A stretch of DNA of 5,465 nucleotides from Candidatus Omnitrophota bacterium (GTDB lineage: Bacteria > NPL-UPA2 > BS750m-G34), in NCBI GenBank assembly GCA_030640045.1, contig DAOWKF010000128.1, positions 1 to 5,465 on the forward strand, read 5' to 3'. The notes below the pieces were generated by a model. That model was not told the DNA's origin and searched no databases. It saw only the letters and a program-made list of their open reading frames with translations. Of this stretch, positions 1 through 5,404 are shown piece by piece. The stretch's first letter is position 1. Each line of letters starts with the position of its first letter. The position numbers and the translations under genes are program-made.

Positions 1-94
1 GGGCAAGTCCGGGTAAGATGAACAAACCCGAACTAATCATTGCACCGCTGGCTATACAGAAGACATCAAGTAGATTAAGCTCTTTTTTTAACAA
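1..94 (-). CDS. APC-superfamily amino acid permease, N-terminal fragment (runs off left edge)
   Basis: Thirty-one codons are visible before the window ends. The frame begins after an in-frame TAG at 101-103. The only conventional start codon between that stop and the first membrane segment is TTG at 92-94. The peptide has a short charged head (MLKKELNLLD) followed by a hydrophobic stretch containing GAMISSGLFILPGLA at about residues 17-31. That matches the glycine-rich first transmembrane segment of APC-type amino acid permeases, where the unwound G-x-x-x-x-G-(I/L)-F loop helps bind substrate. An ATG at residue 19 lies inside this motif and would destroy it, so TTG is preferred. AGGA touches the TTG directly, which is poor spacing, so translation may be coupled to kdsA, whose last 20 bases it overlaps. 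Substrate cannot be told from the fragment. The family call is fairly good; the exact start is less certain. Confidence 0.6.
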   Translation of the reverse strand, partial: MLKKELNLLDVFCIASGAMISSGLFILPGLA

Positions 95-899
95 TCCTGT
101 CTATTTCTTTTATTCTCTTTAAAATAGGCTCGAGTTTATTAAGGGCGATTGAATTGGGACCGTCGCAGAGTGCCCTGTTGGGATCCGGATGCACCTCCAG
201 AAACAGACCGTCTATACCAACCCCGGCAGCTGCCCGGGAGAGATGCGGGACGAATTCTCTATCCCCGCCGGAAGAAGTCCCTTTACCGCCCGGAAGCTGA
301 ACACTGTGAGTCGCATCAAAAATAACCGGATAACCAAATTTAGCCATAATAACAAGCCCCCTCATATCCACTATTAGGTTATTATAGCCAAAGGACGTCC
401 CCCTTTCAGTTATGAGTATCCTGCGGTTATTGCGGCGGGTAATCTTTTCAATAATATTTTTTATATCCCAGGGCGCCAAAAACTGACCCTTCTTGATATT
501 TATGGCCTTACCGGTACGCGCTATACCGGTAATAAAATCAGTCTGCCTGCAGAGAAATGCCGGGACCTGTATAATATCGAGTATATCTTTGACCTTTTTT
601 ATATCTTCCTGACAATGGACATCAGACAGTATTGGTATCTTGAATCTTTCCTTGACCTTCTCTAATATAGGCAGGCCTTTTTTAAGACCAGGTCCGCGAT
701 AAGAATCAACAGATGTGCGGTTTGCCTTATCATAAGAGGACTTAAAAATAAAAGGGATATTAAGACGATCGGTTATTTTCTTTAATTCCTGAGCAATCTC
801 CAGCGCCTCTTTCTCCTTTTCCAGGACACACGGACCTGCTATAAGGACAAGGGGATTGCCTCCGCCTATTTCTATAGAACCGACTTTTACTTTATTCAT
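75..899 (-). CDS. kdsA: 3-deoxy-8-phosphooctulonate (Kdo-8-P) synthase, metal-dependent type
   Basis: This cytoplasmic enzyme condenses phosphoenolpyruvate with arabinose-5-phosphate to give Kdo-8-phosphate, the committed step to the Kdo sugar of LPS inner core. The protein has 274 residues, the usual length for a single TIM-barrel KdsA. Visible motifs are AGPCVLE (21-27), FKSSYDKANRTS (52-63, with the PEP-binding lysines K53 and K58), YRGPGL (67-72), LSDVH (91-95), ITERGTSFGYNNL (163-175), FDATHSVQ (194-201), FLEVHPDP (233-240) and CDGPNS (245-250). C24, H198, E235 and D246 match the Cys-His-Glu-Asp metal set of the Aquifex-type enzyme. The metal-independent E. coli enzyme has Asn in place of that Cys. 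The ATG at 897-899 follows the gmhB stop by 8 bases and has no recognisable Shine-Dalgarno sequence. A consensus extended -10 element sits just upstream (see the separate entry). The last bases overlap the permease frame. Confidence 0.96.
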   Translation of the reverse strand: MNKVKVGSIEIGGGNPLVLIAGPCVLEKEKEALEIAQELKKITDRLNIPFIFKSSYDKANRTSVDSYRGPGLKKGLPILEKVKERFKIPILSDVHCQEDIKKVKDILDIIQVPAFLCRQTDFITGIARTGKAINIKKGQFLAPWDIKNIIEKITRRNNRRILITERGTSFGYNNLIVDMRGLVIMAKFGYPVIFDATHSVQLPGGKGTSSGGDREFVPHLSRAAAGVGIDGLFLEVHPDPNRALCDGPNSIALNKLEPILKRIKEIDRIVKKRA

Positions 900-936
900 T
901 GGTTTTATTATATCACAATCAATCTGGCGGCAGCAA
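900..936 (-). promoter_or_regulatory. Candidate internal promoter for kdsA (extended -10, possibly leaderless)
   Basis: On the minus strand TATAAT (907-912) is a perfect -10 hexamer preceded by TGA (913-915), which gives the extended form TGnTATAAT. A weak -35-like TTGCTG (931-936) lies 18 nt upstream. Only seven bases (AAAACCA, 900-906) separate the -10 from the kdsA ATG, so transcription would begin at or next to the start codon and give a leaderless message. This agrees with the absence of a Shine-Dalgarno sequence. The hexamer overlaps the gmhB tandem stop TAATAA, so it could also be chance in AT-rich sequence. Confidence 0.35.
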
Positions 937-1450
937 GGGCATCTTTACATACCGGGCCTAACTTAAATTTGGTCTTTTTAGCCTCACGAAGACTGCGCCT
1001 CCCAAGTCCGGTAAGGACAAGTATCCCCCCCTTAAGACCTGCCTTTTCCTTTGTCTCTACATCACTTAACTTATCGCCAATGATATAAGACCCGGAGAGG
1101 TCCAGGTCAAAATCTTTGGCTGCCTTTTTTATCAACCCGGGCATGGGTTTCCGGCATGGACAATTTTCATCGGGGCGATGCGGACAGATATAAAAGGCAT
1201 CTATCTTTGCCCCTCTCTTTGCCAGTATCTTTTCTAATTTATGATTAATAATTTTAAGCTGTGACCTTCTAACTATCCCCCTTCCAATCCCTGACTGATT
1301 GCTCACAACTATAATCTTAAATCCGGCATCAGATAAAAGCCGGATGGCCTTACCGGCATTTAAAAATACATATAATTTCCGGACATCAGAGAGATAGCAT
1401 TCATCTCTATTAATCGTCCCGTCTCTGTCAAGGAAAACTGCGCGATTCAT
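908..1450 (-). CDS. gmhB: D-glycero-D-manno-heptose-1,7-bisphosphate 7-phosphatase (HAD superfamily)
   Basis: GmhB removes the 7-phosphate of heptose-1,7-bisphosphate, the step after the HldE kinase in ADP-heptose synthesis. From the ATG at 1448-1450 it has 180 residues, normal for the family. HAD motif I is FLDRDGTIN (6-14), with nucleophile D8 and acid/base D10. Motif II is VVSNQSGIGRG (48-58). A zinc-binding loop CPHRPDENCPC (89-99) uses C89, H91, C97 and C99 and is typical of GmhB rather than histidinol-phosphatase alone. K101 and GDKLSDVE (125-132, with D126 and D130) complete the active site. The frame is open to a TTG at 1496-1498, which would add 16 residues (VSALSVRKNLKQLYR after the start) unlike the family, so the ATG is chosen. 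It overlaps the hldE1 3' end by 23 nt and AGG abuts the ATG with no spacer, so translational coupling is likely. It ends in tandem stops TAATAA. Confidence 0.93.
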   Translation of the reverse strand: MNRAVFLDRDGTINRDECYLSDVRKLYVFLNAGKAIRLLSDAGFKIIVVSNQSGIGRGIVRRSQLKIINHKLEKILAKRGAKIDAFYICPHRPDENCPCRKPMPGLIKKAAKDFDLDLSGSYIIGDKLSDVETKEKAGLKGGILVLTGLGRRSLREAKKTKFKLGPVCKDALAAARLIVI

Positions 1451-2423
1451 CCTGTATAGCTGTTTTAAGTTCTTTCGGACTGACAGTGCCGATACCAACC
1501 TTACCTACTACAATGCCTGCAGCAAAATTAGATAAGTACGCCGCTTCAAGCATAGAGGCCTTGACAGCTAATGCCATGGTGAGTACTGATATCACAGTGT
1601 CCCCTGCTCCACTCACATCATAGACCTCCTTAGCTAGTGTCGGGATATGGGTGATGCGGCCATTACTTTCAAAGAGGCACATCCCGTTTTCACCGAGGGT
1701 AATGAGAACAGCCTGAGATCCAAACCTCTCAAGGATGTCTTTCCCTGCCTGGTGGAGGGTCTTTTTGTCTTTAATATTTATCCCCAGGGCTCTTCCTGCC
1801 TCATGGTGATTTGGCGTAATAATCGTTACACCTTTATAAGAAAAAAAATTCTCTTCCTTTGGGTCAACACTGACAATCTTCCCGTACTTCTTTGCCAGCC
1901 GCACTACCTCATTAACAAGAGAAGAAGTAATAACACCCTTGCCATAATCTTCCAGGATAACTGCATCTACTTTAGATATTGTCTTTTTAATAAACTGTAT
2001 TAACCTATTGTGCATACCCTTATCAATCTTACCAACCTTTTCGCGGTCAATGCGCACTACCTGTTGATTGTGCGCGACAATGCGGGTCTTACAGCTGGTA
2101 GGCCTCTTCTCGTCTTGAAATACACCGCTTGTGTCTGCCTTTATCCTTACCAGTTCATTTTTCAAAATCCTCCCTGCCTCATCCCTGCCAATTACTCCGG
2201 CCATACCGGATTTTGCGCCCAAACTGCGGACATTGCTAACTACATTAGCTGCTCCTCCCGGCATATTGGACTGACTCCTTACCTCAACCACAGGGACCGG
2301 CGCTTCAGGAGAAATGCGCGAGACATCTCCCCAGATAAACTCATCTAAAATCATATCTCCCACAACCAGTATCTTTGCCTTCTTAAATCCTTTTGATATG
2401 TTTAAAAGTTTCTTTCTATTCAT
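1428..2423 (-). CDS. hldE1: D-glycero-beta-D-manno-heptose-7-phosphate kinase (stand-alone HldE1/RfaE domain I)
   Basis: This PfkB/ribokinase-family sugar kinase phosphorylates heptose-7-phosphate at C1 to give the 1,7-bisphosphate used by GmhB, whose gene follows at once. Visible motifs are VVGDMILDEF (20-29), SRISPEAPVPVVEV (35-48, an RfaE hallmark), PGGAANV (55-61), KTRIVAHNQQVVRID (112-126), EDYGKGV (158-164), DPK (187-189), TPN (203-205) and the PfkB signature DVSGAGDT (269-276), with catalytic base D275. The protein ends at residue 331, shortly after the kinase fold. E. coli HldE is about 477 residues and carries a C-terminal nucleotidyltransferase, so that activity must come from a separate HldE2 protein. 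The ATG lies inside the kdsB 3' end (8-nt overlap) and has a good upstream Shine-Dalgarno sequence. A different PfkB substrate is unlikely given the SRISPEAPVP motif and neighbours. Confidence 0.94.
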   Translation of the reverse strand: MNRKKLLNISKGFKKAKILVVGDMILDEFIWGDVSRISPEAPVPVVEVRSQSNMPGGAANVVSNVRSLGAKSGMAGVIGRDEAGRILKNELVRIKADTSGVFQDEKRPTSCKTRIVAHNQQVVRIDREKVGKIDKGMHNRLIQFIKKTISKVDAVILEDYGKGVITSSLVNEVVRLAKKYGKIVSVDPKEENFFSYKGVTIITPNHHEAGRALGINIKDKKTLHQAGKDILERFGSQAVLITLGENGMCLFESNGRITHIPTLAKEVYDVSGAGDTVISVLTMALAVKASMLEAAYLSNFAAGIVVGKVGIGTVSPKELKTAIQDESRSFP

Positions 2424-3135
2424 TTGACATTATCCTCCGGACTTTATACAGGTCGGCCATGGTATCCACACCGACAGTATCAAATCTCGTCTCAACCACC
2501 TTAATATTATATCCATACTCAAGCGCCCTGAGCTGCTCCAGTCTTTCTATCTTCTCAAGTTTCCCCTGTGGAAGGCCGGTAAATTTCTTTAAAAATTTAT
2601 ATGTATAGGCATAAAATCCGAGATGTTTCCACACACCACGGCGCAGGGGTATTGGACTGCGGGAAAAATAAATGGCATTGTGGTTATTATCAAACACAAC
2701 CTTCACTATATTCTCATCTTTTACCTCTTCCATAGGTGCCTTATGAATAAGCGTGGACATAACTACATTTCTGTCTTTAAAAGGACTGACTAATTCATCT
2801 ATCATTTTAGCCTTAAGCAGGGGCTCATCTCCCTGGATATTTACTACAATATCACAAGATTTGAGATTTTCCTTTGAGGCTGCCTCTGCCACCCTGTCTG
2901 TCCCGGAAAGGTGCCTTGGTGACGTAAGCCTGACTTCGCCGCCAAATCCCTTAACTGCATTAAAGATACGTTTATCATCTGTGGCGACAATGAGCCGATC
3001 CAGGGCCTTTGCCTTTTTAGCCCTCGTATATACATGCCGGATCATAGAATGCCCATGGATAGTAGCAAGAGCCTTTCCCGGAAGCCTCTTAGAAAAAAAA
3101 CGGACAGGAATTATTCCGATTATCTTTCTTTTCAT
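2416..3135 (-). CDS. kdsB: 3-deoxy-manno-octulosonate cytidylyltransferase (CMP-Kdo synthetase)
   Basis: KdsB couples CTP and Kdo to give CMP-Kdo, the unstable donor for Kdo transfer to lipid A. The 239 residues match the family length (about 240-250). The nucleotide-binding N-terminus reads IIPVRFFSKRLPGKAL (8-23), with conserved R12, R17 and K21. It departs from the common IPARYxSTR(L/F)PGK signature at several places. Then come VATDD (50-54), GTDRVAEA (78-85), VNIQGDEP (98-105, with Mg-binding D103), YFSRSPIP, HLGFYAYT, the LEKIERLEQLRALEYG block, and VGVDT with the second metal ligand D224. The ATG at 3133-3135 directly follows an in-frame TAA and has no Shine-Dalgarno sequence of its own. 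A six-codon mini-ORF with a strong site sits just upstream (separate entry). The 3' end overlaps hldE1 by 8 nt. Confidence 0.95.
   Translation of the reverse strand: MKRKIIGIIPVRFFSKRLPGKALATIHGHSMIRHVYTRAKKAKALDRLIVATDDKRIFNAVKGFGGEVRLTSPRHLSGTDRVAEAASKENLKSCDIVVNIQGDEPLLKAKMIDELVSPFKDRNVVMSTLIHKAPMEEVKDENIVKVVFDNNHNAIYFSRSPIPLRRGVWKHLGFYAYTYKFLKKFTGLPQGKLEKIERLEQLRALEYGYNIKVVETRFDTVGVDTMADLYKVRRIMSNE
2434..2438 (-). promoter_or_regulatory. Ribosome binding site of hldE1
   Basis: GGAGG on the minus strand lies ten bases before the hldE1 ATG, inside the kdsB 3' coding sequence. It is one of the two clear Shine-Dalgarno matches in the window and supports the ATG at 2421-2423 as the start despite the 8-nt overlap with kdsB. 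Confidence 0.7.
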
Positions 3136-3156
3136 TTAACTAATTAGATTAATCAT
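3136..3156 (-). CDS. Six-codon mini-ORF (MINLIS) between the GT9 gene and kdsB, possible coupling leader
   Basis: The GT9 stop codon is embedded in ATGA. Its ATG (3154-3156) opens a frame of six codons (MINLIS) that ends with TAA (3136-3138) directly touching the kdsB ATG (TAAATG). The mini-ORF is in the same frame as kdsB, separated only by the stop. It has a strong Shine-Dalgarno match at ideal spacing, whereas kdsB has none. I infer that ribosomes load at the mini-ORF and reinitiate on kdsB, coupling the two. The peptide itself is too short to suggest a function. It might be an accident of sequence, or an extra stop interrupting an originally longer kdsB start. Confidence 0.4.
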   Translation of the reverse strand: MINLIS

Positions 3157-4163
3157 GGATATTCCCTTCCAAATATATTTTCTACCTTTGCCAATACATG
3201 GTCTACGCCTATACCTTTCATACATTCCCTTTTCCGGCAATGAGTGCGATAGCAGCCGCTGCAACGAATATCGCACTTAACAACACCCCTCTCCTGTCCG
3301 TAAGGACCGCAATGGTCCGGGTCTGTCGGACCAAAAAGTGATACAATGGGGACGCGAAGGACTGAGGCTACATGCATTGTGCCGCTGTCAACTGTGACCA
3401 GGATTCTACTCCGGCTTAAAAAGGCCGCAAGCTCCTGAAGATCTAATTTACCCGCTAATGAAAAGGAAGGGGTTTTCATCATTTTCATTATCCTTTGAAC
3501 TACTTTCTCTTCTCCATGACTTCCCAGAAAAAAGACCACACCTTTCTTTGAAAGTTCATCAGCTAATGACGCCCATTTTTCTTCAACCCACATCTTGGAA
3601 GACCAGCGGGTAACCGGACTTAAAGCTATAATCTGCCCATGAACATCTAAATCCTTAAGAAGTTTTTCTATCTTTCGGACAGCCCTGTGCGAGATATTAA
3701 AAGTAAAATCAGTATCGAATATACCTCCGCATATAGAAGAAGCGAGTCTCGCATTTCTGTCTACTGCATGCAGGATGCCGGGCGCTATATCTATAGGATG
3801 CGTATAGAAGAGACTGCTAAACTCACGGCCATCTCTAAACCCTACCCTCTGTTTTGCCCCGCTTAAAAGAGAAATCAAGGCGCTTCTGAGCAGGCCCTGA
3901 AGATCGATTGTTATGTCAAAACCTCTCTTTCTAAGCTCTTTAAAAAATGGAACGCCTTTTCTAAAAAAAACATAACGGGGGAAAACAATAATCTCATCAA
4001 GATACGGCTGTCCTTCCAGGACCTCTTTAAAATTCTCATTGATAAGCCAGGCGATGTAACTTGAGGGAAAGGTCTTTCGAATAATGCTCAAGGCGGGAAA
4101 GGTATGGATAATATCGCCCAGGGAACTTGGTTTTATAATCAGTATCTTATGGTCTTTGCTCAT
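3153..4163 (-). CDS. Glycosyltransferase family 9, lipopolysaccharide heptosyltransferase (WaaC/RfaC-like)
   Basis: This is a 336-residue GT-B fold enzyme of family 9, the ADP-heptose:LPS heptosyltransferases. It most likely adds a heptose to the Kdo-lipid A inner core at the cytoplasmic face of the inner membrane. The N-terminus ILIIKPSSLGDIIHTFPAL (7-25) is the family hallmark, with D17 at the position of the proposed WaaC catalytic base. DLQGLLRSA (87-95) resembles WaaC more than WaaF. The C-terminal donor-binding half has FLGSHGEE, SLAGKLDLQELAAFLSRS, DSGTMH (259-264) and FGPTDP (277-282). Near the C-terminus five cysteines (C297, C301, C304, C309, C314) form a compact cluster. The ATG lies in an ATGA overlap with the preceding ligase gene, and only a weak purine run precedes it. 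Heptose is supported by hldE1 and gmhB in the same operon, but the acceptor and the I/II subtype cannot be fixed, so no symbol is given. Confidence 0.9.
   Translation of the reverse strand: MSKDHKILIIKPSSLGDIIHTFPALSIIRKTFPSSYIAWLINENFKEVLEGQPYLDEIIVFPRYVFFRKGVPFFKELRKRGFDITIDLQGLLRSALISLLSGAKQRVGFRDGREFSSLFYTHPIDIAPGILHAVDRNARLASSICGGIFDTDFTFNISHRAVRKIEKLLKDLDVHGQIIALSPVTRWSSKMWVEEKWASLADELSKKGVVFFLGSHGEEKVVQRIMKMMKTPSFSLAGKLDLQELAAFLSRSRILVTVDSGTMHVASVLRVPIVSLFGPTDPDHCGPYGQERGVVKCDIRCSGCYRTHCRKRECMKGIGVDHVLAKVENIFGREYP
3164..3170 (-). promoter_or_regulatory. Shine-Dalgarno-like site GGAAGGG ahead of the mini-ORF and kdsB
   Basis: GGAAGGG on the minus strand lies seven bases before the mini-ORF ATG and 28 bases before the kdsB ATG. 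The spacing fits the mini-ORF start and is too long for kdsB, so it decides which start is loaded first. It lies within the last codons of the GT9 gene. Confidence 0.5.
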
Positions 4164-5341
4164 ATCTTTTCTATAGAACCAAGGATAAACCAGAAGAGTA
4201 ACTGAACCTCTGAATCACCAAAATTATACTCAAAAAGACCGGCGAAATGAAAACCTAAAAATGCAGCCAATGCCCCCAGGGAAAGCGAAAAAACCAGGGG
4301 GTTTGTATTGGTATCCACAGGATGGCTTCGCCTACGGGAGCGCACTTTAGCCCAGATGCCCCTGAACGCTGAAACCATCATCCAGAAAAATATCGAGAGG
4401 CCCAGGATCCCTGTCTCAGCGCCAATCTGGACAATGTTACTGTGGGCATGCGGATAAGTTTTTCTCTCTTCAAAAAATTTGTACTGCTTATAAATTGTAT
4501 CATAATTACCAGGGCCAACACCTGTGAGAGGGTGGTCAAGCATCATCTCCAGCCCCCCCTGCCACTGATGAAAACGAGATGAAATGGCATAGTTCCTGAA
4601 ATGACTCAATGTCCTGGCTCTCTGCCGAAGGGTCGAAGAAAACGAAAATAAAAGCCCTAAGATAATTGCCACGATAGTTAGAGCTGTTAGAGAACGCCTG
4701 CCTACAAAGAAAAAAGTTAGTATCGCCGTCACGAGTCCGAGCCAGACACTCCTCTCCAGGGTAAAAATAAGGGCCAGAAGAAGAAGGACGGATGTGATGA
4801 GATAAACCCAATTGTGGCCGCAAAAAATTTTGCCCCATTTTTTCCCCAAAAAAAGGCCAAAGGAGAGAGGTATAACTAAAAGGAAAAAACCAGCCAGGGT
4901 TATGACGTTTTTAATAAAGGCCTGCACTGCAATGGTGTGCATGAAAAAATATTGGTAAAGACCATGGATAGAGGCAACAGTAGTGGATATAACCAAAAGG
5001 GTTATGAGTCTAATTATATCTTTCCTCTCAGTAACATTATTGATTATTAAAAAATAAAACAAAAATAACCAAAGGCTCTTAATCTGTCCAAGTGCCTTAA
5101 AGCGGTCATAGGCGGTGAGGAGGGAAAAAACCGCGATGGCGAAAAAACTGAGCATTGGTCTTTCTAAATTACCCCTGGTCCATACCCATCTTCCTTCAAG
5201 CTTCCTTACGCTTATTACCTTTAATCCCCAAAAGACTAACCCGAGTATTACAGCTATCTCAGACAGACATATGGAATGCGGGGCAAAGAAGACGTATAAG
5301 AATAAAGAGAATAATATCGCTTTGTCTAACTTTTTAATCAT
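4160..5341 (-). CDS. O-antigen ligase/polymerase family membrane protein (Wzy_C domain)
   Basis: This 393-residue polytopic inner-membrane protein has roughly ten to twelve hydrophobic segments. They include about residues 9-43, 63-76, 88-101, 111-130, 145-166, 178-213, 217-235, 311-328 and two near the C-terminus. The central to C-terminal part carries the Wzy_C (O-antigen ligase) pattern: FTLERSVWLGL (193-203, with R197), SSRFHQWQGGLEMM (254-267), TGVGPGNY (273-280), and the periplasmic-loop motif HAHSN (298-302) followed by E309. In WaaL-type ligases an arginine and a histidine in these regions are essential. Family members join undecaprenol-linked O-antigen to lipid A-core, or polymerise O-units (Wzy). 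Sequence alone does not separate the two, though the core-biosynthesis context favours ligation. The start ATG at 5339-5341 gives a normal short cytoplasmic head (MIKKLDK), but its Shine-Dalgarno is weak. It is first in the visible operon. Confidence 0.88.
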   Translation of the reverse strand: MIKKLDKAILFSLFLYVFFAPHSICLSEIAVILGLVFWGLKVISVRKLEGRWVWTRGNLERPMLSFFAIAVFSLLTAYDRFKALGQIKSLWLFLFYFLIINNVTERKDIIRLITLLVISTTVASIHGLYQYFFMHTIAVQAFIKNVITLAGFFLLVIPLSFGLFLGKKWGKIFCGHNWVYLITSVLLLLALIFTLERSVWLGLVTAILTFFFVGRRSLTALTIVAIILGLLFSFSSTLRQRARTLSHFRNYAISSRFHQWQGGLEMMLDHPLTGVGPGNYDTIYKQYKFFEERKTYPHAHSNIVQIGAETGILGLSIFFWMMVSAFRGIWAKVRSRRRSHPVDTNTNPLVFSLSLGALAAFLGFHFAGLFEYNFGDSEVQLLFWFILGSIEKI

Positions 5342-5368
5342 ATTAATAATTCTTGTAAAGTTTTATAT

Positions 5369-5404
5369 TTAATAAAGGATACCATAGGAAATAGATTACT
5401 TCAA
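5369..5404 (-). promoter_or_regulatory. Candidate sigma70-type promoter of the LPS operon
   Basis: On the minus strand a -35-like TTGAAG (5399-5404) and a -10-like TATCCT (5376-5381) are separated by 17 nt. TGG precedes the -10, which gives an extended TGn element. The sequence upstream of the -35 is AT-rich. Predicted transcription start is near 5369, leaving a leader of about 28 nt before the ligase ATG. Each hexamer matches consensus at four of six positions, so this is plausible but not strong. The operon could also be read through from genes beyond the window. Confidence 0.4.

Noticed and set aside
92..100. Shared ACAGGA context at the permease TTG and ACAGG at the gmhB ATG, as if a special start signal
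   Set aside because: Only five to six bases shared between two sites, with the purine run abutting the start codon. Chance is sufficient.
1451..1498. N-terminal extension of gmhB from a TTG at 1496-1498
   Set aside because: The extra 16 residues lie entirely inside hldE1 and precede the normal GmhB beginning (M-x-x-AVFLDRDGTIN). The ATG at 1450 gives the standard family length.
1647..2348. Plus-strand open frames opposite hldE1, and similar frames opposite kdsA, kdsB and the ligase gene
   Set aside because: Antisense shadows of well-supported genes. Their translations show no recognisable domain, and the minus-strand proteins have complete catalytic motifs.
3136..3152. AT-rich imperfect palindrome around CTAATTAG as an operator or attenuator
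   Set aside because: Only the eight-base core is truly symmetric, and the segment is better explained as the mini-ORF codons. No loop suited to a hairpin.
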